A stretch of 20,606 nucleotides of DNA from JAAETI01 sp965368515 (GTDB lineage Bacteria > Actinomycetota > Acidimicrobiia > Spongiisociales > UBA5794), in assembly GCA_965368515.1 (NCBI GenBank), contig CBDUNF010000040.1:1-20606 (forward strand). Direction: 5' to 3'. The position numbers and the translations under genes were made by a program. This document shows, in pieces, positions 7,546 to 15,054 of this stretch (the first letter of the stretch is position 1; every line of letters begins with the position of its first letter). The notes under the pieces were generated by a model. It made no database searches. It had not been told where the DNA came from and saw nothing but the letters and a program-made list of their open reading frames with translations.

Positions 7546-8637
7546 GTGATACCTGACGAACCCATCGCAGCCCCGGCAGGTTCCGAGCTTCTCGTTGTGA
7601 TGAGGATGCGTGACGCCAACTGCGTTCATCATCTGATTCCTCTCGCCCGATCATCGGAGGTTTCGCTGCTTCGGATCGTCCGGCCGGATCCGCAGCCAGC
7701 GGGGCTTCCTTCGGAGGGGATTGCGTACGTGAACACCGAAAGCAGATTTCGAGTTCTTCGTGTGCTGAAGACCCTGGCCATGTCCATGCGCTACGCACGC
7801 AAGTCCGCGGTTCGTGGGATTGTCAGCTTCAACGGAATCCCATACGGTGCCGTAGCAACCCTCGCCGGGATGGTGAGCCGGAAGCCGGTTCACGTTGGTT
7901 TCGTTGGCACTGAGGCTCATCGTCTTGCCAACAAACGACGACTGTGGCCTCTAGATCTGTTGCTGCGGCGGGCTCACCTTGTGACAGTTCCCGGCCCGGC
8001 GATCGGCGCAGCCCTGGAGGCACGCGGCTATGAGCCGACGCGAATCAGGGTCCTTCCACACAGCGTCGACAGCAAGGTGTTCTATCCGCCAGACGGCGAT
8101 TCCGGGCGTGACATAGATGTGCTGTTCGTCGGCGCTCTCACCGAGGTGAAACAAGTCGATCGCCTTATTGAGGCGATACCTACGGTTCGTCAGCTGCATG
8201 ATCAGATCCGCGTCGCAATTGTTGGCGATGGCCCGCTCCGAAGCAGCCTCGAGGAACTGGCCGTGGCATTGGGTGTGGCCGACTGCGTTGAGTTTGTCGG
8301 ACATCAGGCTGCTCCTGCAGAGTGGTTTCGCAGGGCCCGCGTGGCTGTGATCGCGAGCCTTTGGGAGGGGTTTCCGTTCGTTCTGGTCGAAGCCATGTGC
8401 TCCGGCGCAATACCCATAGCGACTCGGGTGGGCTCGATCCCGGACGTCATCGAATCAGGTAGAAACGGGCTGCTACTGGATTCCAATTCCGCGGCAGCCA
8501 TTGCTGATGCTGTTTCGTCGTTGCTTGGTGACCCAGATCTCGAGGAGCAGCTGCGAACGGGAGCGCTAGGGTTCCGAGACCGGTTCAGCTATGCATCAGC
8601 GACGGCCCTCTGGAATGATTGGTTGGCTCGACTCTGA
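7546..8637 (+). CDS. GT4 family (GT-B fold) glycosyltransferase
   Basis: A 363-residue glycosyltransferase with the Glycos_transf_1 domain. The second Rossmann half is clear: VLFVGALTEVKQVDRLIEAI (about 192-211), VAIVGDGPLRSSLEEL (about 223-238), VEFVGHQ, and the EX7E nucleotide-sugar motif EGFPFVLVE (about 274-282), followed by GSIPDVIESGRNGLLL. The N-terminal acceptor half is less conserved, as is usual. The linker PHSVDSKVFYPP (about 171-182) is typical of GT4. The GTG start at 7546 has no good ribosome binding site and is 8 bp after the GT2 gene, so translation probably depends on the upstream gene; GTG 7597 is a less likely alternative. It should add a sugar in the cytoplasm to the growing lipid-linked glycan; donor and acceptor cannot be told. 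Confidence 0.9.
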   Translation: MIPDEPIAAPAGSELLVVMRMRDANCVHHLIPLARSSEVSLLRIVRPDPQPAGLPSEGIAYVNTESRFRVLRVLKTLAMSMRYARKSAVRGIVSFNGIPYGAVATLAGMVSRKPVHVGFVGTEAHRLANKRRLWPLDLLLRRAHLVTVPGPAIGAALEARGYEPTRIRVLPHSVDSKVFYPPDGDSGRDIDVLFVGALTEVKQVDRLIEAIPTVRQLHDQIRVAIVGDGPLRSSLEELAVALGVADCVEFVGHQAAPAEWFRRARVAVIASLWEGFPFVLVEAMCSGAIPIATRVGSIPDVIESGRNGLLLDSNSAAAIADAVSSLLGDPDLEEQLRTGALGFRDRFSYASATALWNDWLARL

Positions 8638-8674
8638 TGGGACCGATTGTCAAGGCCACAGTTGAGGTGGCGTA

Positions 8675-9784
8675 GTGGCTCAGCAGAAGTTTCAGTTTGG
8701 CCCACTTGTCGTCTCGCTCGCGTGCCGGGATCGTCGTCTCGATCAGGTGCTAAGCAAGGCGCTTACCCTCTATCGAGGCGTACCTCACGATGTAACTGAG
8801 GACCTTCGTGTTGTTGTCGATCCTTCCCAGATTGGTATCAGGCGACCGTTGCGCGCCGACCACTGGGACTTCGACGATGGCTTCGCTGCTCGCTTTGGTC
8901 ACTTCTTCGTGGAGCGCTGGCAGCTAGATGGAGATACCCCGACAGTCACGTGCGGCATCGCTCCAAGTCCCCTGTATCCGGTGCGGCCGTTCCTGGACTA
9001 CGAGTTTCACACCGCTCGCATGGACTTCGGCAAGCTGATTCACGAGCATGTCCTCATGCCGAACGTGCTTCTCCTGCATGGTCGCCGCTTGGCCGTATTC
9101 CATGCCGCGACCCTGGCAAACTCCGACGGTAAGGCTGTGATGGTCACGGGCGGGGGCGGAGTCGGCAAGACGAGTCTTGCACTCGAGTTGGGGAGACGGG
9201 GCGGGTGGAGTTTCATCTCCGATGACATGGTTGTCGCCGACGACTCCGGGACGGTTCACCTCAACGCATCGTGGCCGAAAGTCTACGCCTACAACGTCGC
9301 AGGGGACCCGGCACTGGAGCGGCAACTACTCGAAGGCCGGTCAGCAGTCGATCGTCTCCACTGGCGTCTAGTGCAGAGGTGGCCAGCACGAGTGCGGCGA
9401 AGCCTTTCTCCAGATGCGCTCTACGGGGGGGTTCAGCTTGCTGCACCGCTAGCTCTTGTATTGCAGGTGGTTCGAAACGATGTGGCGCATCCAAGCGTCT
9501 CGCCCATCTCACCAGAGGAACTTGCTCGGGAAAGTGCTCGTGTCATGTCGGGGGAGATGCAGCGATTCGGTCGCCACGTAGCCTTGCACGCCGACTACCG
9601 ACGGAGCCATAGCCTCGGATCGCTGGACACAACCTGGTCCCCGACGGACTGGGGCGAGATTGCGGTCGCAGCCCTTCGATTCGCGGCGACCTATCGGATG
9701 GAGATTCCCCTCGACATGGGCGCAATGGAGTATCGGCGGGCCGCCTTGTCGCTTATCGACGAGGTCAGTGAGGTATTGGAATGA
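8675..9784 (+). CDS. HprK-like P-loop kinase in a glycan operon
   Basis: A 369-residue protein whose middle resembles the kinase core of HPr kinase/phosphatase. LAVFHAATLAN (about 139-149) precedes a P-loop GGGGVGKTS (about 159-167) and then GGWSFISDDMVVADDSG (about 176-192), in which the SDD pair after the helix is the HprK-type acidic site. The N-terminal 135 residues do not look like the HprK regulatory domain and I do not recognise them. The C-terminal 170 residues are helical and of unknown role. There is no HPr or other phosphotransferase gene nearby. GTG at 8675 is preceded by GAGGTGG with four nt spacing. It follows the GT4 gene by 37 bp and overlaps the flippase by ATGA, so it is made with the glycan machinery. 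It may phosphorylate a sugar, lipid carrier or protein; that is inference. Confidence 0.82.
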   Translation: MAQQKFQFGPLVVSLACRDRRLDQVLSKALTLYRGVPHDVTEDLRVVVDPSQIGIRRPLRADHWDFDDGFAARFGHFFVERWQLDGDTPTVTCGIAPSPLYPVRPFLDYEFHTARMDFGKLIHEHVLMPNVLLLHGRRLAVFHAATLANSDGKAVMVTGGGGVGKTSLALELGRRGGWSFISDDMVVADDSGTVHLNASWPKVYAYNVAGDPALERQLLEGRSAVDRLHWRLVQRWPARVRRSLSPDALYGGVQLAAPLALVLQVVRNDVAHPSVSPISPEELARESARVMSGEMQRFGRHVALHADYRRSHSLGSLDTTWSPTDWGEIAVAALRFAATYRMEIPLDMGAMEYRRAALSLIDEVSEVLE

Positions 9785-11106
9785 GCGACCCGTCCGGCAG
9801 CGACCGGGCGCTGCTCGGGTCATGGCGCATCACTCTCTCGCGCTACCTCGGGTTGATGGTTGTTGGTCTGGCATGGACCGCCCTCCTGGCGCGATCGCTA
9901 GGACCTGCCGGAACCGGCCGTGTGCTGGTTGCCGCGACGCTCCCTGCGTTGATAGCGCCGCTGGTCAACTTGGGGTTGCCATCAGCCGTCGGTTGGCTAA
10001 CGGCTCGGCAGCACTACGACGAGCGCACAGCCGCGGGCGCGGCGACGCTGCTGGCAGCGGTGATCGGGGCGGTCTCATGTGTTGGCGTCGTTGGCGCGAT
10101 TGCCGTCTGGGGAGTGGTGGCTGGAGTGGACACGGGGTACCTGATGTTGGGTGCATCGGGCCTGGCTCCCTTTGTCGGTCTTTCAGTGGTAGCCGCCGTC
10201 TTCATGGGTAGGCGCCGGTTTGGTGCGTACGCGCTCACGCTCACTGCTGCGCCGACGCTGGCATTGCTGGTGGGAGGCGCTGGCGAACTGTTCGTCGATA
10301 TGACTGCGATGGCATTCATCGCGGCCTGGGTTGGTGCCTATTACGTCGTTGGGGCTACGGCGATTGCATATCTCGGGAGTCAGTCGGCGCGTCCGACGCC
10401 TCAGGTCTTGAGGGCGTTTGCTCGCGAGAGTGTCTCTTTTGGCTGGAGGGTGTGGGTCGGTGAGTCTGCCGTCTCCGCCCGCACTCGAGCCGATCTGTAT
10501 CTCGTCGCGGCGCTTGTCGGCGCCTCCGCCGCCGGCTTCTACGGTGCCGCAGTCGGGGTGGCGGCGCAGGTCGGTATGGTTTCTCAATCGGCCTACTTTG
10601 TGGTCTTCCCGACTGTTGCGCAGGCCGACGTTGCCGAGGTGGACCGTCAGCGACAAACCGCCATCGTTGCTCGCCTGACCTTCGCCGTCTCGGTTGTTGC
10701 GGCAATCCTCGTGGCGATCCTGGGGCGTCCCTTGATCCGGGTCTTCCTCGGTGCCGAGTTTCTCGACTCGTATCTCCCGTTGCTCTATTACTTGCCTGCG
10801 GTTGTCATATTGAGCGTCTCTCGGATACTCACCGCGGCGATCCTTGCCAGAGGCTTGCCGGGGACTGTGATGATCATCTCGCTCGCAACTCTTGCCCTGA
10901 ACATTGTGCTCAACTTGCTGATGATCCCAGCGTTCGGTCTCCCGGGAGCAGCGTTGGCGGCATCGCTCACGGCACTTGCCAATGCCGGGTGGAGGTACAT
11001 TGTCTACCGGCGTATCGTCGGCGGTTCTGTAGCCGATCTCTTGCTCGTGAGAAAAGGCGATGTCGCTTTGGTGGTGGGGCGCTTCGGGAGATCAGCAGCG
11101 ATCTAG
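9781..11106 (+). CDS. Polysaccharide flippase (Wzx/MATE-like, MOP superfamily)
   Basis: A 441-residue membrane protein with about twelve hydrophobic segments. The start, LSRYLGLMVVGLAWTALLARSLG then PAGTGRVLVA, matches the opening of O-antigen/teichoic acid export proteins of the MOP superfamily. The C-terminal part (YLPAVVILSVSRILTAAILA, then ALNIVLNLLMIPAFGLPGAA) matches the polysaccharide-biosynthesis C-terminal region. Such proteins move lipid-linked glycan units across the inner membrane. The ATG overlaps the kinase gene stop (ATGA, 9781-9784), so translation is coupled. It closes the four-gene operon. Its stop TAG is shared, shifted by one base, with the stop of the convergent DUF354 gene (CTAG at 11103-11106). 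No chain-length regulator or polymerase is adjacent in the operon. Confidence 0.9.
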   Translation: MSDPSGSDRALLGSWRITLSRYLGLMVVGLAWTALLARSLGPAGTGRVLVAATLPALIAPLVNLGLPSAVGWLTARQHYDERTAAGAATLLAAVIGAVSCVGVVGAIAVWGVVAGVDTGYLMLGASGLAPFVGLSVVAAVFMGRRRFGAYALTLTAAPTLALLVGGAGELFVDMTAMAFIAAWVGAYYVVGATAIAYLGSQSARPTPQVLRAFARESVSFGWRVWVGESAVSARTRADLYLVAALVGASAAGFYGAAVGVAAQVGMVSQSAYFVVFPTVAQADVAEVDRQRQTAIVARLTFAVSVVAAILVAILGRPLIRVFLGAEFLDSYLPLLYYLPAVVILSVSRILTAAILARGLPGTVMIISLATLALNIVLNLLMIPAFGLPGAALAASLTALANAGWRYIVYRRIVGGSVADLLLVRKGDVALVVGRFGRSAAI

Positions 11107-12143
11107 CGGCGAAACCCGAGGTCGTGTTGCGCCTCGAACCAGGCAATCATCCACTCCGTCACGTCAATCCGCTCTTGGAGCAGCTTTGCGTGGGCGGCGG
11201 CCGCAATGTCGGGCGATTCCTCGAGGTAGTCGGTGATCGCGGCCAGGGCTTCGCCAAAGTCGGACGGCTGAATGTGGCGAACCAGTCCGTAGCGCTTCTC
11301 TTCGTCGTCGGTGTAACCCCGGCCCGTCTTGGCGATGTAGACAGCAGGTGTTCCCAGGACAGCCGCTTCTGAGGCCATCGTTGCCGATTCGCCGACGATG
11401 AGCCTGGCATGGGCGAGTACATGATGGATGTCCGAACGAGGACCGGACCAGGCGTATTGCTGGAGATCAGACGGCAACGGTTTCTCCGAGGAGATCACCA
11501 CTCGACCAGCTTTCTTCAATCGATCCACGAGAGCACGCTTCTGCTCCGCCGTTAGAGCAACCTCGCCGACGTCATGGCTTGCCTCCCAGGACACAAACCT
11601 CACCACCGTGAACACGTCGTCCGGGATAAGGCCTGCATCCACCAGTCGGTCTCGCTGCGGCTCGAACCGAGCCGGATGCAGATAGGCAAGCTCGTGGTAT
11701 CCGGGGTACGTCACGTGGTGTCCAGGCACCTCGTCCTGGTACGAGTCGGGTGTAATGACGGTTCGCGCCATCCGGTAGACCCACGAATTGGTCCTCTTGG
11801 CGAACTCGGTGTCGTAGAAGACGACCGCAGGCGTACGCCGTAACGCCCCGGCAATGGCGATCGTGGGACCCATGATTCCGGTCAGGACGTCAGGTTGGAA
11901 GCTGCGCAGGATAGGTATCAGTTTGCGCACACGACTGGCTAGCTCTCCAGCCAGTCCCACTGTGCCGCGCGCCTGGGCCGACAAGAGCCTGTGTGGCAGG
12001 TCGTACTCACGTAGTAGCTCGACTGTCACGTCCTTGTCGCGTGCTGTCAGCATCACCTCATGGCCACGCTCGGTCATCTCCGCCGTGAAATTGCGGAAGA
12101 AGTGAACGTGCGCCGGGTGGAGGATCTCAACCAGGACTCTCAT
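11103..12143 (-). CDS. DUF354 family protein, GT-B-like fold
   Basis: A 346-residue protein opening with MRVLVEILHPAHVHFFRN, the signature start of the DUF354 family, which is related in fold to UDP-GlcNAc 2-epimerase and GT-B glycosyltransferases. Further matches are GHEVMLTARDKDVT (about 27-40), DVLTGIMGPTIAIAGAL in the first half, and VGESATMASEAAVLGTPAVYI in the second half, which corresponds to a nucleotide-sugar binding loop. Members occur in bacterial and archaeal surface-glycan loci, but their reaction is not established. The ATG at 12143 is fixed by the conserved N-terminus, and the frame upstream of it (to 12305) is not coding. There is no ribosome binding site; TACCCT eight nt before the start suggests a leaderless transcript. 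It lies between the flippase (convergent) and a GT-C-like gene (divergent), supporting a glycan role. Confidence 0.88.
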   Translation of the reverse strand: MRVLVEILHPAHVHFFRNFTAEMTERGHEVMLTARDKDVTVELLREYDLPHRLLSAQARGTVGLAGELASRVRKLIPILRSFQPDVLTGIMGPTIAIAGALRRTPAVVFYDTEFAKRTNSWVYRMARTVITPDSYQDEVPGHHVTYPGYHELAYLHPARFEPQRDRLVDAGLIPDDVFTVVRFVSWEASHDVGEVALTAEQKRALVDRLKKAGRVVISSEKPLPSDLQQYAWSGPRSDIHHVLAHARLIVGESATMASEAAVLGTPAVYIAKTGRGYTDDEEKRYGLVRHIQPSDFGEALAAITDYLEESPDIAAAAHAKLLQERIDVTEWMIAWFEAQHDLGFRR

Positions 12144-12151
12144 GCTGAACG

Positions 12152-12157
12152 AGGGTA
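12152..12157 (-). promoter_or_regulatory. Putative leaderless -10 box (TACCCT) for the DUF354 gene
   Basis: Read on the minus strand, TACCCT is followed by 8 nt and then the ATG at 12143. It fits the actinobacterial -10 pattern TANNNT at the distance expected when transcription starts at the first base of the start codon. The gene has no Shine-Dalgarno site. No -35 hexamer is evident. Confidence 0.45.
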
Positions 12158-12218
12158 GTGGGTGGACTCCCCACTTCCGGGTTGTGTCGATTGGGCGCGA
12201 TTCTCGGGTCTGCGGGTA

Positions 12219-12224
12219 TAGGCT
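12219..12224 (+). promoter_or_regulatory. Putative leaderless -10 box (TAGGCT) for the GT-C-like gene
   Basis: TAGGCT, overlapping TATAGG at 12217-12222, lies 7 nt before the GTG at 12232. No Shine-Dalgarno site is present. A weak -35-like TTGGGC at 12191-12196 is spaced too far (20-22 nt) to be convincing. Confidence 0.5.
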
Positions 12225-12231
12225 CCGGCTG

Positions 12232-13611
12232 GTGAAGCCAGAGACCCGTGCCCGCCTTTTGCTGTTCCTCTTCATTGTGGCGATCGTGGGTCCTTTCGCC
12301 CACATCTACCGCGCACAGCAGGCATCGAGATACGCGTTCACCGCATCGGTGTGGGAAAACCAAACGGTTGTCTTGGACGAGATGGAGGACGTAGTCGCCA
12401 TCGACATTGCCGTGCGCGATGGGCACGTGTATTCGGACAAGGCACCGCTGCAACCGCTACTCGGCGTTCCTTTCTACGGTGTCTACAGAATCGTCGGCGG
12501 AGAGCCGGCCACTGTGCTCCGGGTCAACGAGAATCTCGGGGTCTGGTGGCAGACTTTCTGGTTCGCGAGTGTCCCGTTGGCGGCGCTTGCCGTAGTGCTC
12601 CTGGCGATAGCCCAAAGAGTGGATCCGAAGACGGCGATGCCGGCGGTGCTCGCTGTTGTGGCGGGCACGATTCTCCTCCCCTTCGGGGCACTGCTATTTG
12701 GGCACGTTCTTGGTGCGCTCTTCATTGCGTTGGCGGTCTTGTTGTTGCTACGAGAACCCGTGACTACCCGGCATCTGTTGGGGGCCGGTGCCATGGTCGG
12801 CGCAGCCGTTACAACCGAGTACCCGGCCTTCCTCGCCGGAGCAGTGGTTGGCGTCTTCGCACTATGGAGGGTCCGCTCCCGAGTCATCTGGTTCGTCGTC
12901 GGCGGTGTCCCCTTTGCCGCATTGCTCGGGATCTACCACACGATTGCCTTCGGCTCGCCGCTGTCACATCCGTATCGCTACAGCGCGTTCTCGGGTGTTG
13001 TCACCAAGGAGCGGTCGTTTCTGGAGCCCTTTGGCTCGATCCGCCTCGACAATCTCGCCGACATCTTCTTTGCGGGCAGAGGATTCTTGATTGCGACTCC
13101 TGTCGTAATCCTCGGGATGGCGGGTCTGATCTGGATGATGCGACGCCGACGAGGTGTGGAGCGAGCACTGGCCATTACGTCCCTGGGCATGTTCCTGGCG
13201 ATGCTGGCAGTGCCGTTATTCTGGGGTAACCCTTGGGGCGGCAGTTCGCCCGGAGCCCGATACCTGACGCCGGCCCTACCTTTGTTGGCGGTTGGCGTGA
13301 CCGCAGCCTGGTCTTTCCGGCCGATCATTGCTCGGGCGGTGGTAACCATCAGCGTGGTCACGATGACCCTGGCGACAATCACGGATCCACTGATCACAGG
13401 TGAAGGCAGCGGCGGTTTTGGTCGCTGGTTCCGCCTGGCGCGCGACGGCGAGTTTGCCGACACAGTGTTCACGATTGGTCTCGGCGGGTGGGGGTGGCTA
13501 GTGCACTTAGCCCTTGTGTCCGGTGTTGGGCTGCTCCTTCATCGAAGCTGGCAAGCCGAGACCCTGGCTGCCGACGGTTCGATGATCGCTCGACCCGAGT
13601 CGCCAACCTGA
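12232..13611 (+). CDS. Multi-pass membrane protein, GT-C-like glycosyltransferase candidate
   Basis: A 459-residue protein with about ten to twelve hydrophobic helices. After the first helix comes a large, probably extracellular loop with NQTVVLDEMEDVVAIDIAVR and then VYSDKAPLQPLLGVPFY. The acidic residues followed by SDKAP are typical of polyprenyl-phosphate-dependent GT-C-type membrane proteins of Actinobacteria. A later loop, WGGSSPGARYLTPALPLLAV, also recurs in that group. The donor would be a lipid-linked sugar, perhaps one made by the nearby GT2 enzyme; this is inference. I chose GTG 12232 because a basic stretch (MKPETRAR) then precedes helix one and a -10-like box lies 7 nt upstream. 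ATG at 12142 is in frame but would overlap the divergent DUF354 start. It could instead be an uncharacterised membrane protein of another role. Confidence 0.75.
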   Translation: MKPETRARLLLFLFIVAIVGPFAHIYRAQQASRYAFTASVWENQTVVLDEMEDVVAIDIAVRDGHVYSDKAPLQPLLGVPFYGVYRIVGGEPATVLRVNENLGVWWQTFWFASVPLAALAVVLLAIAQRVDPKTAMPAVLAVVAGTILLPFGALLFGHVLGALFIALAVLLLLREPVTTRHLLGAGAMVGAAVTTEYPAFLAGAVVGVFALWRVRSRVIWFVVGGVPFAALLGIYHTIAFGSPLSHPYRYSAFSGVVTKERSFLEPFGSIRLDNLADIFFAGRGFLIATPVVILGMAGLIWMMRRRRGVERALAITSLGMFLAMLAVPLFWGNPWGGSSPGARYLTPALPLLAVGVTAAWSFRPIIARAVVTISVVTMTLATITDPLITGEGSGGFGRWFRLARDGEFADTVFTIGLGGWGWLVHLALVSGVGLLLHRSWQAETLAADGSMIARPESPT

Positions 13612-13620
13612 TCGACCGGT

Positions 13621-13626
13621 TAGCCT
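13621..13626 (+). promoter_or_regulatory. Putative leaderless -10 box (TAGCCT) for glcD
   Basis: TAGCCT sits in the 21-bp gap before glcD, 6 nt from its ATG at 13633. The adjoining GAGG (13627-13630) lies only 2 nt from the ATG, too close for an effective ribosome binding site, so a leaderless start is preferred. No -35 hexamer is seen at 16-18 nt upstream. If functional, it would let glcDEF be transcribed apart from the gene ending at 13611. Confidence 0.5.
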
Positions 13627-13632
13627 GAGGCC

Positions 13633-15054
13633 ATGAGCCTTGTCGCTGATCTGCAGGCCGTTGTCGGACCCGACCGGGTCCACTCCCATCCACTCGAATT
13701 GCTCGTGTACAACAAGGACGCAGGCGTCACTTCCGGTGAAGTGTTGGCAGCGGTCCTGCCGGAGACGACCCAAGAGGTAGCAGCATGCGTGCGGGCGGCG
13801 AATCGTCATCAGGTCCCTGTCGTAGCGCGGGGGACCGGGACCGGGCTTGCCGGTGGGGCGGTTCCTGCCGAACCCGCGTTGCTGGTGGTGCTCACTCGCC
13901 TTGATCCAACCTGGGAGATCGATCACCTCTCCAAGACCGCATGGATTGGAGCCGGCGTGCTCAACCTGGACATCTCGCGCAACTTGGAGCATCTCGGCCT
14001 CCACTTCGCTCCCGATCCGTCATCACAAGCTGCCTGCACCATTGGCGGCAACGTTGGAACCAACGCGGGCGGCCCGCACTGTCTTGCGGAGGGAACCACC
14101 GTCGCCCACATTCTCGGTATGGAGATGGTGACCGCTGCGGGGGATGTGGTGATTCTGGGAGGAGAGGCGCCCGACCCGATCGGGCTTGATCTCCGCGGCG
14201 TGGTTGTCGGGTCTGAAGGGACCCTCGGCATAGTCACGCGTGTCTTGGTGAAGCTCACAGACAACCCACCCGCGGTGCGCACGTTGCTGCTCACTTTTGA
14301 CAATATCCAGGCAGCGGCCGGGACCGTCTCGGCGGTCATTGCCGCCGGGATTATTCCTGCCGCATTGGAGATGATGGATCAGCCCATGGTTGTTGCGGTT
14401 GAAGCGTTCATCCACGGCGGGTTGCCCGTGGATGCTGCCGCCGTTCTCATCGCAGAGGTTGTCGGCCTCGATGCCGGTGTCGCGGCGGAGTCGGCCACGA
14501 TTGGTCGGATTGCTCGAGAGCACGGTGCAACTTCTGTGCGGGTTGCCGCCGACGCCGCGGAACGGGCTCTCTTGTGGAAAGCACGAAAGAGCGCCTTCGG
14601 GGCCGTGGCCCAAGCAGCCCCCGACTACTACCTTCACGACACCGTGGTTCCGCGGACGGCCCTCGTCGACGTAATGACTGCGATCTACGAGATCGGCGAA
14701 CGGTACGGTGTAGAGATGCTCAACGTCTTTCACGCTGGAGACGGGAATCTGCATCCGCTGGTTGCGTACGACTCGAAGGAACCCGGGAAGGCAGAGCAGG
14801 TGCGGGCTGCGGCTGAAGAGATGGTGCGGGTGTCGGTCGCGGCCGGCGGATCGCTCACAGGAGAGCATGGTGTGGGTCTCGAGAAGCGTGACCTGATGGG
14901 TTTGGTGTTCGAACCAATTGATCTCGACGCTCAGGCTCGGCTGCGAGAGGCTTTCGACCCCGACGGTCGCATGAATCCCGGAAAGATCCTGCCGAGGGGT
15001 GCTCGTTGCTACGACTACGGGATGGCCTCGCTTCCAGCGGCGGAGGGGGAGTGA
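13633..15054 (+). CDS. glcD: Glycolate oxidase subunit GlcD (FAD-binding)
   Basis: The FAD-containing catalytic subunit of glycolate oxidase, 473 residues, the usual length. The FAD-binding PCMH-type domain covers about 35-215, with RGTGTGLAGGAVP (about 66-78), SSQAACTIGGNVGTNAGG (about 130-147) and GSEGTLGIVTRV (about 193-204). The C-terminal FAD-oxidase domain has FHAGDGNLHP (about 366-375), GEHGVGLEKRDLM (about 410-422) and the ending FDPDGRMNPGKILP (about 441-454). It oxidises glycolate, or a similar 2-hydroxyacid such as D-lactate, to the 2-oxoacid. It is followed directly by glcE (TGATG overlap) and glcF, which distinguishes it from stand-alone D-lactate dehydrogenases. It starts a three-gene operon, apparently from its own leaderless promoter. 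Confidence 0.94.
   Translation: MSLVADLQAVVGPDRVHSHPLELLVYNKDAGVTSGEVLAAVLPETTQEVAACVRAANRHQVPVVARGTGTGLAGGAVPAEPALLVVLTRLDPTWEIDHLSKTAWIGAGVLNLDISRNLEHLGLHFAPDPSSQAACTIGGNVGTNAGGPHCLAEGTTVAHILGMEMVTAAGDVVILGGEAPDPIGLDLRGVVVGSEGTLGIVTRVLVKLTDNPPAVRTLLLTFDNIQAAAGTVSAVIAAGIIPAALEMMDQPMVVAVEAFIHGGLPVDAAAVLIAEVVGLDAGVAAESATIGRIAREHGATSVRVAADAAERALLWKARKSAFGAVAQAAPDYYLHDTVVPRTALVDVMTAIYEIGERYGVEMLNVFHAGDGNLHPLVAYDSKEPGKAEQVRAAAEEMVRVSVAAGGSLTGEHGVGLEKRDLMGLVFEPIDLDAQARLREAFDPDGRMNPGKILPRGARCYDYGMASLPAAEGE

Noticed and set aside
12144..12305. N-terminal extension of the DUF354 protein
   Set aside because: The conserved family start MRVLVEILHPAHVHFF begins at 12143; the upstream residues are not conserved in type and would overlap the divergent gene.
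12351..13229. 292-residue plus-strand frame overlapping the GT-C-like gene
   Set aside because: It is the same DNA in a second frame with Arg/Cys/His-rich sequence, whereas the chosen frame gives a coherent multi-pass membrane protein.
14023..14868. 281-residue minus-strand frame across glcD
   Set aside because: It is opposite a fully conserved GlcD sequence; its content (His/Arg/Asn-rich) does not look like a protein family.
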